A stretch of 33,911 nt of DNA from contig DWUW01000154.1 of assembly GCA_019120525.1 (NCBI GenBank), positions 1-33,911 on the forward strand, in the 5' to 3' direction. Within the stretch, counting starts at the first letter, position 1; each line of letters opens with the position of its first letter. The notes under the pieces were generated by a model. It was given only the letters and a program-made list of their open reading frames with translations, was not told the origin of the DNA and ran no database searches. This stretch comes from Candidatus Eisenbergiella stercorigallinarum. GTDB taxonomy: Bacteria; Bacillota; Clostridia; Lachnospirales; Lachnospiraceae. Shown here in pieces: positions 23,349 to 30,389 of the stretch. The position numbers and the translations under genes were made by a program.

Positions 23349-25093
23349 CCTTTCTTCGCCGTTCCCACAATGATCCCGTCCACATGAGTATATTCCATGT
23401 CCGGGCTGACGCACATGGCCTCATCGGACGCGAGATAGATATACAGCGTATCCTCCCTCACATCCGCCAGCGCGTCCAGCAGATCCTCCGCCACCTGCGC
23501 CCGGACCGTCACACAGGCACTGCAGAAATCGTTCACGGTCATCCCGTTCTGCGCGGCGTAAACGGAAAGCTCACTGACCAGATCCTCGTCCTCCAGAAGG
23601 TAGGAAACAAATACCATATGTTCTATCTCCGGATCCTCCGCCCATTCCTCCCACCGCGCGTCGTCCAGAGGGCTGACATAGGCGTAATCCGTACTGAACT
23701 GTACCTGCCGCTGCATGAGCTGCCATTTGCCGTCGTACACCTGGAATACGGCGAACGCGACGAGGAGTACGGCAGCCATCCCCTGCCAGGGCATGGATTT
23801 TTCCATAAAAACCACGCTTCCCAGGATGACCAGATAGACCACAGGCCAGATCAGCCGCCCCGTATTTCCCACAATCCCCCACAGCCTGGCCGCCCACAGC
23901 GGCAGGGAAAAGCTTACTATCACCTCTGAGCCAAACGCGATCTGCGGAGACAGAGCCGCCAGCACGCACAGGACGCAGAGCAGGAAAAACGCCAGGGCAT
24001 TCTTCCCCTTCCTGCGGTACGGGTTCTCCTGCCCGGCATCCTTTCCCCTGCCGGAAAGCTTCGCGGCTATCCCGGCGAAGATATTCTCCCTTCTGACAAA
24101 CAGCCGGAAGGCAAAATGAAGCAGCCAGCCGGCCACCCCTGCCAGAAGAGTCAGCAGGATCCCTGTCCCGGGAAAAGCCAGTCCCTCCTGCGCGTCATTC
24201 CCGTGCACAGGAAGCGTCTCAACCACCCGCGACCAGCCCTGGGGATTGAACAGGCCGTTCAGGTTAAAGCCCGCCTGCCCCAGGATCGTAAAATCTGCCA
24301 GATGCTCATGGGAAAATCCTCCCAGAAGCGCCGTCATTCCCACAGCGCAGGCAGCGTAGGCTCCCATCGCCGCAGCTCCGCGCGTGATTCCTTTTTTCCT
24401 TATCACATCCGCCAGGAAAAAACTGAACAGGATCAGCGCGCAGATCAGGATAAAATATGGCTGGATCCCCGAGGCAAGAAGCCCTGCCGCTCCCCAGCCG
24501 GCCGCTGCATGCGCCGCCCTCATCCCTTCCCTCTTCAGTCCCAGGTACAGGCAGAGCAGGACCAGCCACTGCGCCCCCAGCGCCATATTCACCGTCATCT
24601 GGGACAGCATGACGGGCGTAAGGATGAAAAGCAGGCTGCCCACCGCAGATTCCGCCCTTTTCCCCACATAATGGTAGATGAGAAGGGATCCGAACGCTCC
24701 CTGCAGCATAAAACAAATAAGGCCCCACAGCCCGAAATACTGAAATCGCTCCGGCAGGATTCCCCGGAACAGCTTGAAGAACACAGCCAGAAGCGGCACA
24801 GAATCCGTATAGATCACAGACACCTCATAAGGCCAGGACATCCGGTCCGTCAGCCCGATGGGAAAGGTCCATGCGCTGTCCCGGAAAAAGCACCACCCAA
24901 GATAATGCTGGGTCAGGTCTCCGCCGCCCAACAGCCAGTCCGTATAGGTAACATCCAGCACATGCACGCCGTAAATACACAGAAAAGCCGCGATCCCGAC
25001 TGCCATACCGCACAGCCAGACCATATTATTTATCATCCAGGCCGAAAAGCCCTTTCCGTTCCACTTCCGCACCGTTTCTGTTTTTCCTTCCAT
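23345..25093 (-). CDS. DUF6311-like polytopic membrane protein (GT-C-like), first gene of the long operon
   Basis: 582 residues with about eleven transmembrane helices. The first outside loop has GGGDLTQHYLGWCFFRDSAW, then GLTDRMSWPYEVSVIYTDS, which matches my memory of the DUF6311 family found in surface-glycan loci. The Asp/His pairs here look like a GT-C active site. A soluble C-terminal part follows, with DLLDALADVREDTLYIYLAS. It is the promoter-proximal gene of the minus-strand operon: a SigA promoter at 25170-25198 gives a leader of about 70 bases. The ribosome site before ATG 25093 is weak and lies near GC-rich inverted repeats. The sugar transferred is unknown. Confidence 0.84.
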   Translation of the reverse strand: MEGKTETVRKWNGKGFSAWMINNMVWLCGMAVGIAAFLCIYGVHVLDVTYTDWLLGGGDLTQHYLGWCFFRDSAWTFPIGLTDRMSWPYEVSVIYTDSVPLLAVFFKLFRGILPERFQYFGLWGLICFMLQGAFGSLLIYHYVGKRAESAVGSLLFILTPVMLSQMTVNMALGAQWLVLLCLYLGLKREGMRAAHAAAGWGAAGLLASGIQPYFILICALILFSFFLADVIRKKGITRGAAAMGAYAACAVGMTALLGGFSHEHLADFTILGQAGFNLNGLFNPQGWSRVVETLPVHGNDAQEGLAFPGTGILLTLLAGVAGWLLHFAFRLFVRRENIFAGIAAKLSGRGKDAGQENPYRRKGKNALAFFLLCVLCVLAALSPQIAFGSEVIVSFSLPLWAARLWGIVGNTGRLIWPVVYLVILGSVVFMEKSMPWQGMAAVLLVAFAVFQVYDGKWQLMQRQVQFSTDYAYVSPLDDARWEEWAEDPEIEHMVFVSYLLEDEDLVSELSVYAAQNGMTVNDFCSACVTVRAQVAEDLLDALADVREDTLYIYLASDEAMCVSPDMEYTHVDGIIVGTAKKG

Positions 25094-25169
25094 TCCGTTA
25101 TCCGCCGCCCTCCCGGGAAAGCGGCGCAGCCGCAGGCAGGATCACGCCCACAGCCTGAAAACTGAGGAA

Positions 25170-25198
25170 AGTATAACACTTTTCCAGCCGGGAGACAA
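25170..25198 (-). promoter_or_regulatory. SigA-type promoter of the 18-gene glycan operon
   Basis: On the minus strand, TTGTCT (25193-25198), a 17-base spacer and TATACT (25170-25175). The start of transcription should fall near 25163, about 70 bases before the first gene. It is divergent from the pseG promoter at 25259-25287, about 60 bases apart. Confidence 0.8.
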
Positions 25199-25258
25199 CC
25201 GGAAACCTTTTTCTTCTTTCCCTTACGCCCATTCAGAAAATTACTTGATTTTCCTTAT

Positions 25259-25287
25259 TTGATGCTGCGGCTGCGCTATGATATAAT
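25259..25287 (+). promoter_or_regulatory. Extended -10 SigA promoter of the pse operon
   Basis: TTGATG (25259-25264), a 17-base spacer ending in TGA, and a perfect TATAAT (25282-25287). The TGn before the -10 box makes it an extended -10 promoter. Transcription should start near 25294, leaving a leader of about 85 bases before pseG. Confidence 0.85.
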
Positions 25288-25301
25288 GATTGCGCATAAT
25301 A

Positions 25302-25355
25302 ATTGCGCGAAGCGCAATCCGGCACGATTACATCGTGCCGCCCCGCTTCGCGGGG
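25302..25355 (+). promoter_or_regulatory. pseG leader with three consecutive perfect triloop hairpins
   Basis: Hairpin 1 is ATTGCGC-GAA-GCGCAAT (25302-25318), hairpin 2 is GGCACGAT-TAC-ATCGTGCC (25321-25339), and hairpin 3 is CCCCGC-TTC-GCGGGG (25341-25355). They follow one another with only one or two bases between. The ribosome site (AGGAAAGGG, 25363-25371) is left free. There is no U-tract, so this is not a simple terminator. A second ATTGCGC at 25289-25295 could pair with the right arm of hairpin 1 instead. Confidence 0.8.
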
Positions 25356-25379
25356 AATCATCAGGAAAGGGTAGCTGCC

Positions 25380-26438
25380 ATGGAAGACAGAAAAACGGTT
25401 CTGATACGGGCGGATGGGAATCCGGACATCGCCACGGGGCACTTGATGCGGTGTCTTTCCATCGCTGAAGCGCTGCGGGAGCAGGGAGCGCAGGCGGAAT
25501 TTGCCGTCGCGGATCCGGTCTCCGCCGGACTGCTCGCTTCTTTTTGGGAAGAAGAAAAGGCTTTTCCTGTCCATGTCCTGCATACGGACTATCGGAAGCC
25601 GGACGCGGAGCTTCCGGCCCTGGAGCGGCTGCTGGAAAACGGCCCTGCCGGACAGGCAGGCGGACGCTTCCGCTGTCTTCTGATCGATTCCTATTTTGTG
25701 ACGCCGCCATATCTGGAGGAGCTCAGGAGACTCCTTCCCACCGCTTATCTGGATGACCTGATGGCCTTCGACTGTCCGGCGGATCTGGTGGTCAACTATG
25801 ATTTCCTGCCGCCCCGGGATTTTTATTCCAAAGCGGGCAGGACGCTGCTGGGAGGCCGGTATACCCCCCTTCGCAGCCAGTTTTGCGGGCTTACCCCGGC
25901 ATTTCGGGAACAGGTGGGCAGCCTTCTGATCTCCACCGGAGGGACGGATGCCTGCAATGTGGCGGGACGGCTTGCAGCCTTCCTTCTCCTCGCCCCTCAA
26001 AGCGCCTCCTGGAAGATCCACGCGCTTACAGGCCCCATGCACGCACACAGACGGGAGCTTACAGCGCTTGCCGCAAAAGACCCCCGGCTGCAGCTGCATG
26101 AAAACGTAAAGGACATGGCTTCCCTCATGGCGGGCCGCGACCTGGCGGTATCCGCCGCAGGCACCACCCTGTACGAGCTCTGCGCCGCAGGCGTGCCGGC
26201 TGTCAGCTTCACCCTGGCGGACAACCAGCTTTCCTGCGCCCGTGACATGCAGCGCTTCGCGGGGGTTCCCTGCGCCGGTGACGCCAGACAGGAAAAGGAT
26301 ATCATCGAAACGCTTGCGTCCCTGCTTTTTTCCCTGGCAAAAAACAGGGAGAAACGGGATGCGCTGGCCCGCTCCATGCATGCCGCCGTTGACGGAAGAG
26401 GCGCGCAGAGGATCGCGCGCGCCCTGCTTGCGCTCTGA
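25380..26438 (+). CDS. pseG: PseG: UDP-2,4-diacetamido-trideoxy-L-altropyranose hydrolase
   Basis: 352 residues, full length. PseG removes UDP from UDP-2,4-diacetamido-2,4,6-trideoxy-L-altrose, the fourth step to pseudaminic acid. The start IRADGNPDIATGHLMRCL (9-26) is the family hallmark and includes the catalytic His (H21). The GT-B-like C-terminal half has LLISTGGTDACN and SAAGTTLYELCAAGVP with SFTLADNQ, as in PseG and MurG-like folds. ATG 25380 follows AGGAAAGGG after a leader with three hairpins. It heads the plus-strand operon pseG-pseF-decarboxylase-pseI and has a consensus promoter. The earlier pathway genes pseB and pseC are not in the window. Confidence 0.94.
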   Translation: MEDRKTVLIRADGNPDIATGHLMRCLSIAEALREQGAQAEFAVADPVSAGLLASFWEEEKAFPVHVLHTDYRKPDAELPALERLLENGPAGQAGGRFRCLLIDSYFVTPPYLEELRRLLPTAYLDDLMAFDCPADLVVNYDFLPPRDFYSKAGRTLLGGRYTPLRSQFCGLTPAFREQVGSLLISTGGTDACNVAGRLAAFLLLAPQSASWKIHALTGPMHAHRRELTALAAKDPRLQLHENVKDMASLMAGRDLAVSAAGTTLYELCAAGVPAVSFTLADNQLSCARDMQRFAGVPCAGDARQEKDIIETLASLLFSLAKNREKRDALARSMHAAVDGRGAQRIARALLAL

Positions 26439-26481
26439 TCCGGCGTTTGCGCGCTGGCCTGAACGGCAACGGCCTCCCTCC

Positions 26482-26561
26482 CGCTCCAGGAGCGCGGCGA
26501 AAAGGCCCTTTCATAAGATCCATAGGATCACACATCTATCAGAACAGCCGCGCTTTGCGGC
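26482..26561 (+). repeat. Three small triloop hairpins between pseG and pseF
   Basis: CGCTC-CAG-GAGCG (26482-26494), GATCC-ATA-GGATC (26517-26529) and GCCGCG-CTT-TGCGGC with one wobble (26547-26561). None has a U-tract. Together with the hairpins before pseG and pseI they show that most spacers of this operon are structured. Confidence 0.6.
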
Positions 26562-26581
26562 AGAAAGGCAAGGTCTGAGAT

Positions 26582-27349
26582 ATGCCGGAAACGGAACACA
26601 CATACAAAAACGATACCTCCCAAAATGATATCTGCGGAAACGATACCTGCAGAAACGCCGTCGCCATCATCACGGCGCGGGGCGGGAGCAAGCGCATCCC
26701 CCGCAAGAACATCCGGGATTTCTGCGGCCGCCCCATTCTTTCCTATTCTATCCGGGCTGCCCTGGAATCCGGCGTCTTTGACGAGGTGATGGTTTCCACG
26801 GACGACCCGGAGATCGCGCGGATCGCGGAGAAATGGGGCGCCGCCGTCCCTTTCTTTCGCTCCGGCGACACCGCAGGAGACTACGCTTCCACGGACGACG
26901 TGATCCTGGAGGTGCTGCGGGAGTATGAAAAAAGAGGCGTCCGCTTCCGCCGCTTCTGCTGCATCTACCCCACCGCCCCCTTCCTCACCGCTGACCGGCT
27001 TCGGGAGGCCATGGCCCTGCTGGATACGGCGGAGTCGGTGATGCCCGTGGTCGCCTTTTCCTATCCGCCCCAGCGCGGGCTGATCGTGGAACACGGACGC
27101 GTCCGGCGCAAATATCCGCAATATCAGAATACCCGGTCTCAGGATCTGGAGAAAATGTATCATGACTGCGGCCAGTTCTACGCCTGCCGCACGGACGCGT
27201 TCCTGCGGGATGGCACCACGGACGTGGAGGACCTGGTTCCCGTTTACCTCTCCGATCTGGAGGTACAGGATATCGACACCGAAGAGGACTGGGAAATCGC
27301 GGAGCTGAAATACCGCAGGCTCCATCCGACGGATTCTGCCGGGATATAA
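26582..27349 (+). CDS. pseF: PseF: pseudaminic acid cytidylyltransferase
   Basis: 255 residues. It should activate pseudaminic acid as CMP-Pse using CTP. The NTP loop ITARGGSKRIPRKN (30-43), DEVMVSTDDPEIARIA, CCIYPTAPFLTADRL, and NTRSQDLEKMYHDCGQFYA are typical of PseF rather than NeuA. An extra N-terminal tract of about 26 residues precedes the core. It holds three five-residue units (NDTSQ, NDICG, NDTCR) encoded by 15-bp repeats at 26609-26653. A stop codon lies two codons upstream of ATG 26582 and no later start would keep the core whole, so the extension seems genuine. The ribosome site is weak. The 143-base gap upstream holds three short hairpins. Confidence 0.93.
   Translation: MPETEHTYKNDTSQNDICGNDTCRNAVAIITARGGSKRIPRKNIRDFCGRPILSYSIRAALESGVFDEVMVSTDDPEIARIAEKWGAAVPFFRSGDTAGDYASTDDVILEVLREYEKRGVRFRRFCCIYPTAPFLTADRLREAMALLDTAESVMPVVAFSYPPQRGLIVEHGRVRRKYPQYQNTRSQDLEKMYHDCGQFYACRTDAFLRDGTTDVEDLVPVYLSDLEVQDIDTEEDWEIAELKYRRLHPTDSAGI
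26609..26653 (+). repeat. 15-bp tandem repeat at the start of pseF
   Basis: Three units (AACGATACCTCCCAA, AATGATATCTGCGGA, AACGATACCTGCAGA) encode NDTSQ, NDICG and NDTCR. They form most of an N-terminal extension before the NTP-binding core of the cytidylyltransferase. Confidence 0.8.
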
Positions 27350-27440
27350 TCTCCGCGGCAGCCGCCGGACGGATATGCAGAGACCTCTCCGCCCGGCCCC
27401 GCCGCCCGCAGGAATCAAACAATCAGGAAAGGAAACTATC

Positions 27441-28640
27441 TTGCAGCCATTAAATACCCCCTATTTTCATATTCAGGAAACGGATCTGGACAAGGACGTT
27501 TCCATTTTAAAGCAGGCCCTGACCGACAACTGGGGAAACTGGATCGTGGGCTATTCCGTAAAAACCAATTCCCTTCCCTGGCTTCTGTGCTACATGAAGG
27601 AGCAGGGCTTTTACGCGGAAATCGTCTCCGGGACGGAATACCGGCTGGCAAAAAGGCTGGGCTTTCCGGATGAACAGATCATCTATAACGGGCCGATCAA
27701 GGAAAAGCAGATTTTCACCGACATCCTTCTGGCGGGCGGCCTGGTGAACCTGGATTCCAGCGAGGAGCCCGTATGGCTTTCCGGGCTTTCCGCCCGCTTC
27801 CCCGACAGGACCTTTTCCGTGGGCCTGCGGGTCAACTGCGACATCGCCTCCCTCTGCCCGGAGGAAGTGCTTGTCGAGGAGGAGGGAGGCCGCTTCGGCT
27901 ACTGCTATGAAAACGGCGCGCTCGCCGAAGTCATCCGTTCCCTTCGCGCTCTTCCCAACGTGAGGATCGCCGGCCTGCACCTGCACTCCTCCACCCAGTC
28001 CCGCACGGTGAACGTCTACGCCGCCCTGGCCCGCACGGCGGTAAAAATCGCGCGGGAATACGACCTGAAGCTTTCCTATGTGGACATGGGCGGCGGCTAT
28101 TTCGGAGGCCGGGACGACAAGCCTGACTACCGGGACTATTTTCCCGCCATCTGCCGGGAGCTTCGTGCCGCTTTTAACCCGAAGGAAACCATCCTCATCG
28201 CGGAGCCGGGCGTCAGCCTGATCTCCCGCGCCACCACCTTCGCCACCACCGTCCTGGATGTGAAGCACATCCGGAACCACGTTTTTCTGGTGACGGACGG
28301 AAGCCGCACCAACTTAAATCCCCTGGTCACCAGGCACGTATATCCGCACCATATCGAATACGCGGACGCGCCGAAGGGCCGCCCGACGGTTCCCAGCCAG
28401 TGGGTGACCGGCTTTACCTGCATGGAATACGACCGCCTGTTTGAGATCAAGGACGGCCCCGCCCTGAAAAAAGGCGACCGGATCATCTACGATACCGCCG
28501 GCGGCTACACCATGTGCCTGAATCCTCTTTTCATCCATTATTTCCCTCCCGTCTGGGTGACGAAACGGGACGGAAGCCTGTTCAAAGCCAGAGAGCAGTG
28601 GGATGTGGAGGAATTCATGCAGAAAAATTATGTAAAATAA
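27441..28640 (+). CDS. PLP fold-type III decarboxylase (diaminopimelate/ornithine decarboxylase-like) in the pse operon
   Basis: 399 residues if started at TTG 27441, which has AGGAAAGG eight bases upstream; the in-frame ATG at 27375 has no good site. The alanine-racemase barrel has the PLP lysine in GYSVKTN (K41), GLHLHSS (179-185), MGGGYFGG (216-223) and IAEPGVS. The C-terminal domain has CMEYD (327-331) where LysA-type enzymes have a Cys-Glu-Ser-x-Asp motif, so the substrate pocket differs. It lies between pseF and pseI with about 100-base spacers and no strand change. It may make an amine or amino acid used to modify the nine-carbon sugar, but it is not a known pseudaminic acid pathway enzyme. 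Substrate unknown. Confidence 0.85.
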   Translation: MQPLNTPYFHIQETDLDKDVSILKQALTDNWGNWIVGYSVKTNSLPWLLCYMKEQGFYAEIVSGTEYRLAKRLGFPDEQIIYNGPIKEKQIFTDILLAGGLVNLDSSEEPVWLSGLSARFPDRTFSVGLRVNCDIASLCPEEVLVEEEGGRFGYCYENGALAEVIRSLRALPNVRIAGLHLHSSTQSRTVNVYAALARTAVKIAREYDLKLSYVDMGGGYFGGRDDKPDYRDYFPAICRELRAAFNPKETILIAEPGVSLISRATTFATTVLDVKHIRNHVFLVTDGSRTNLNPLVTRHVYPHHIEYADAPKGRPTVPSQWVTGFTCMEYDRLFEIKDGPALKKGDRIIYDTAGGYTMCLNPLFIHYFPPVWVTKRDGSLFKAREQWDVEEFMQKNYVK

Positions 28641-28641
28641 C

Positions 28642-28729
28642 GCTGTCAGAGCCCCCTGCAGGCCGTACCTGCGCGAATCCCGCCCGGCAGTCCGTGCCCT
28701 GCACGGAAAATGCCCGGAGCTTTGACAGC
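28642..28729 (+). promoter_or_regulatory. Branched inverted-repeat structure in the decarboxylase-pseI gap
   Basis: An outer 11-bp stem joins GCTGTCAGAGC (28642-28652) to GCTTTGACAGC (28719-28729), with one G-U pair. Inside are GCAGG-CCGTA-CCTGC (28658-28672) and CCGTGC-CCT-GCACGG (28692-28706). The AGGAG site of pseI (28736-28740) lies just outside the outer stem. It could be a translation control element or an RNA-processing signal. Confidence 0.6.
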
Positions 28730-28749
28730 CGGACAAGGAGATATGCTTC

Positions 28750-29802
28750 ATGAAAAAACAGTTTACCATCGGTTCCCGCAGCGTGGGAGAAAACTGCCCC
28801 GTTTTCATCGTGGCGGAAATGTCCGCCAATCACCTGCAGGACTATAACCGGGCCGTGGAAATCATCCATGCCGCGAAGGAGGCCGGAGCGGACGCCATCA
28901 AGCTGCAGACCTATACTGCCGACACCATCACCCTGGACTGCGATTCCCCGGATTTTCAGATCAACGAGGGAACTGTCTGGGACGGCACCACGCTTCATAA
29001 GCTGTATGAGGAAGCCTATACCCCCTGGGACTGGCAGCCGAAGCTGATGGAGGAAGCGAACCGGCTGGGACTGGAGTGCTTTTCCTCCCCCTTTGACGCC
29101 ACGGCGGTGGACTTCATGGCTTCCATGAACATGCCCGCCTACAAGGTGGCCTCCTATGAGATCACCGATCTTCCCCTCATCCGCCGGATCGCCCGCCTCC
29201 ATAAGCCCGTGATCCTGGCGACGGGCGTGGCGTTTCTTACAGACATCGAGCGCGCCCTCGCGGTCTGCCGGGAGGAAGGAAACGAAGAAGTGCTTCTGAT
29301 GAAATGCGTCTCCGCCTACCCCACTCCCTATGAGGATATCCACCTGAACATGATGCCCACCCTGGGCCGTACCTTCGGCTGCCTCACCGGCCTGTCCGAC
29401 CATTCCATGGGAAGCGCCGTGGCCACCGCCGCCACGGCCCTCGGCGCGCGGATGATCGAAAAGCACCTGACCCTGCGCCGGGCGGACGGCGGCCCGGACG
29501 GCTCCTTTTCCATGGAGCCGGAGGAATTCGCGGAAATGGTGCGAAACATCCGCGCGGTGGAAAAGGCGCTTGGCGATTCCGATTACCACCTCACCCCCGT
29601 TCAGGTAGTGGAGCACGGCGACTGCCGCTCCCTGTTCGCGGCGAAGGATATCGCTGAAGGGGAGACGTTTACGCCGGAAAACGTCCGTTCCGTCCGGCCG
29701 GGGAACGGGCTGCATACCATGTATTATGAAAAAATTCTCGGAAAAAAGGCGGCCTGCGCCATTCAGATGGGGACGCCGATGAAGTGGGAGCTGATTCGGT
29801 AA
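28750..29802 (+). CDS. pseI: PseI: pseudaminic acid synthase (NeuB family)
   Basis: 350 residues. It should condense 6-deoxy-AltdiNAc with phosphoenolpyruvate to give pseudaminic acid. The NeuB barrel has IVAEMSANH (20-28), DAIKLQTYTADTI, ECFSSPFD, KVASYEI, ATGVAF, KCVSAYPTP and GLSDHSMG. A C-terminal SAF antifreeze-like domain runs from about 290 to 350 (LFAAKDIAEGE, MGTPM). The EMSANH form is closer to PseI than to NeuB, as I recall. ATG 28750 has AGGAG nine bases before it. A long inverted repeat with inner hairpins lies in the gap upstream, and a terminator follows the stop at once. It is the last gene of the pse operon. Confidence 0.94.
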   Translation: MKKQFTIGSRSVGENCPVFIVAEMSANHLQDYNRAVEIIHAAKEAGADAIKLQTYTADTITLDCDSPDFQINEGTVWDGTTLHKLYEEAYTPWDWQPKLMEEANRLGLECFSSPFDATAVDFMASMNMPAYKVASYEITDLPLIRRIARLHKPVILATGVAFLTDIERALAVCREEGNEEVLLMKCVSAYPTPYEDIHLNMMPTLGRTFGCLTGLSDHSMGSAVATAATALGARMIEKHLTLRRADGGPDGSFSMEPEEFAEMVRNIRAVEKALGDSDYHLTPVQVVEHGDCRSLFAAKDIAEGETFTPENVRSVRPGNGLHTMYYEKILGKKAACAIQMGTPMKWELIR

Positions 29803-29808
29803 AGTTAT

Positions 29809-29840
29809 GGAGCCGGCTGATGACCGGCTCCTGCTTTCTT
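29809..29840 (+). terminator. Intrinsic terminator after pseI
   Basis: GGAGCCGG (29809-29816), a 7-base loop, and CCGGCTCC (29824-29831) form a perfect 8-bp stem, followed by TGCTTTCTT. It starts seven bases after the pseI stop. It may also act on the convergent toxin transcript, though the other side is less U-rich. Confidence 0.85.
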
Positions 29841-30099
29841 AATCGTCATAGTGTCCCAGACAGGAAATAATATAAATGATCCCGCCCTGCTCATAGTAAA
29901 CAATGCGGTTGGTTTCGTCAATACGACGGCTCCACAGGCCGCTCAGGCTGGCCCGCAGCGGCTCCGGCTTACCGATCCCTTCACAGGGACTTCTCTGAAT
30001 ATCCTTGATCAGCGCATTGATCCGTTTCAGCGTTTTTTTGTCCTGCGTCTGCCAGTACAGGTACTCGCTCCACGCCCGATCCTCCCACAACAGCCTCAT
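29839..30099 (-). CDS. yoeB: Txe/YoeB-family toxin (ribosome-dependent mRNA endonuclease)
   Basis: 86 residues. YoeB toxins enter the ribosomal A site and cut mRNA. The sequence has LLWEDRAWSEYLYWQ, GKPEPL, LSGLWSRRID and RIVYY. The residues equal to E. coli YoeB E46, R65, H83 and Y84 are all present at the same numbers, so the toxin should be active. The start overlaps the antitoxin stop (ATGA), which couples the two genes. Its partner is a RelB/DinJ-like protein rather than the YefM type that E. coli YoeB uses. Confidence 0.93.
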   Translation of the reverse strand: MRLLWEDRAWSEYLYWQTQDKKTLKRINALIKDIQRSPCEGIGKPEPLRASLSGLWSRRIDETNRIVYYEQGGIIYIISCLGHYDD

Positions 30100-30365
30100 T
30101 CGTCCACCTCTATCAGATCATGCTCGGCGAAATGCGCCTTGCCAGTCTTTACATCCTGCATGACGCTCTCCAGGTGGCGGAGATTGCTTTCCGAGTAAAA
30201 CGGATCAGCCGAAACCTCAAACGGTATGCGGTACTCTCTGCCGACCTTCTTTGCGAATATCGTAAAGGCCGCGCTCATGGAAAGGCCCATCTCGGTACAG
30301 GCCCGTTCCATTCTCTTCTTAACATCTTCATCCATCTTAATATTTACATTGACCATGTGTGCCAT
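30096..30365 (-). CDS. RelB/DinJ-family antitoxin
   Basis: 89 residues. The N-terminal ribbon-helix-helix (about 4-45: VNVNIKMDEDVKKRME, then MGLSMSAAFTIFAKK) should bind the operon promoter and repress it. The C-terminal part (EVSADPFYSESNLRHLE onwards) should wrap the toxin. ATG 30365 is chosen for its AGGAG eight bases upstream; the frame is open to 30422 across the promoter, which rules out the longer form. It is transcribed from a strong promoter at 30390-30418 together with yoeB. Autoregulation by the antitoxin and toxin complex is expected from the family. Confidence 0.92.
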   Translation of the reverse strand: MAHMVNVNIKMDEDVKKRMERACTEMGLSMSAAFTIFAKKVGREYRIPFEVSADPFYSESNLRHLESVMQDVKTGKAHFAEHDLIEVDE

Positions 30366-30389
30366 ATAGAACACTCCTTTCCCACCCAT

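Noticed and set aside
27375-27440. Longer start (ATG 27375) for the PLP decarboxylase
   Set aside because: No ribosome site, Pro-rich lead sequence unlike the family, and a strong AGGAAAGG site before TTG 27441.
26582-29802. Reading pseF/pseI as sialic acid genes neuA/neuB
   Set aside because: The first gene of the operon is a PseG hydrolase, and PseF/PseI-type motifs (NTRSQDLE with YHDCGQFY; EMSANH) are present. No NeuC epimerase is seen. Legionaminic acid is less likely but cannot be fully excluded.
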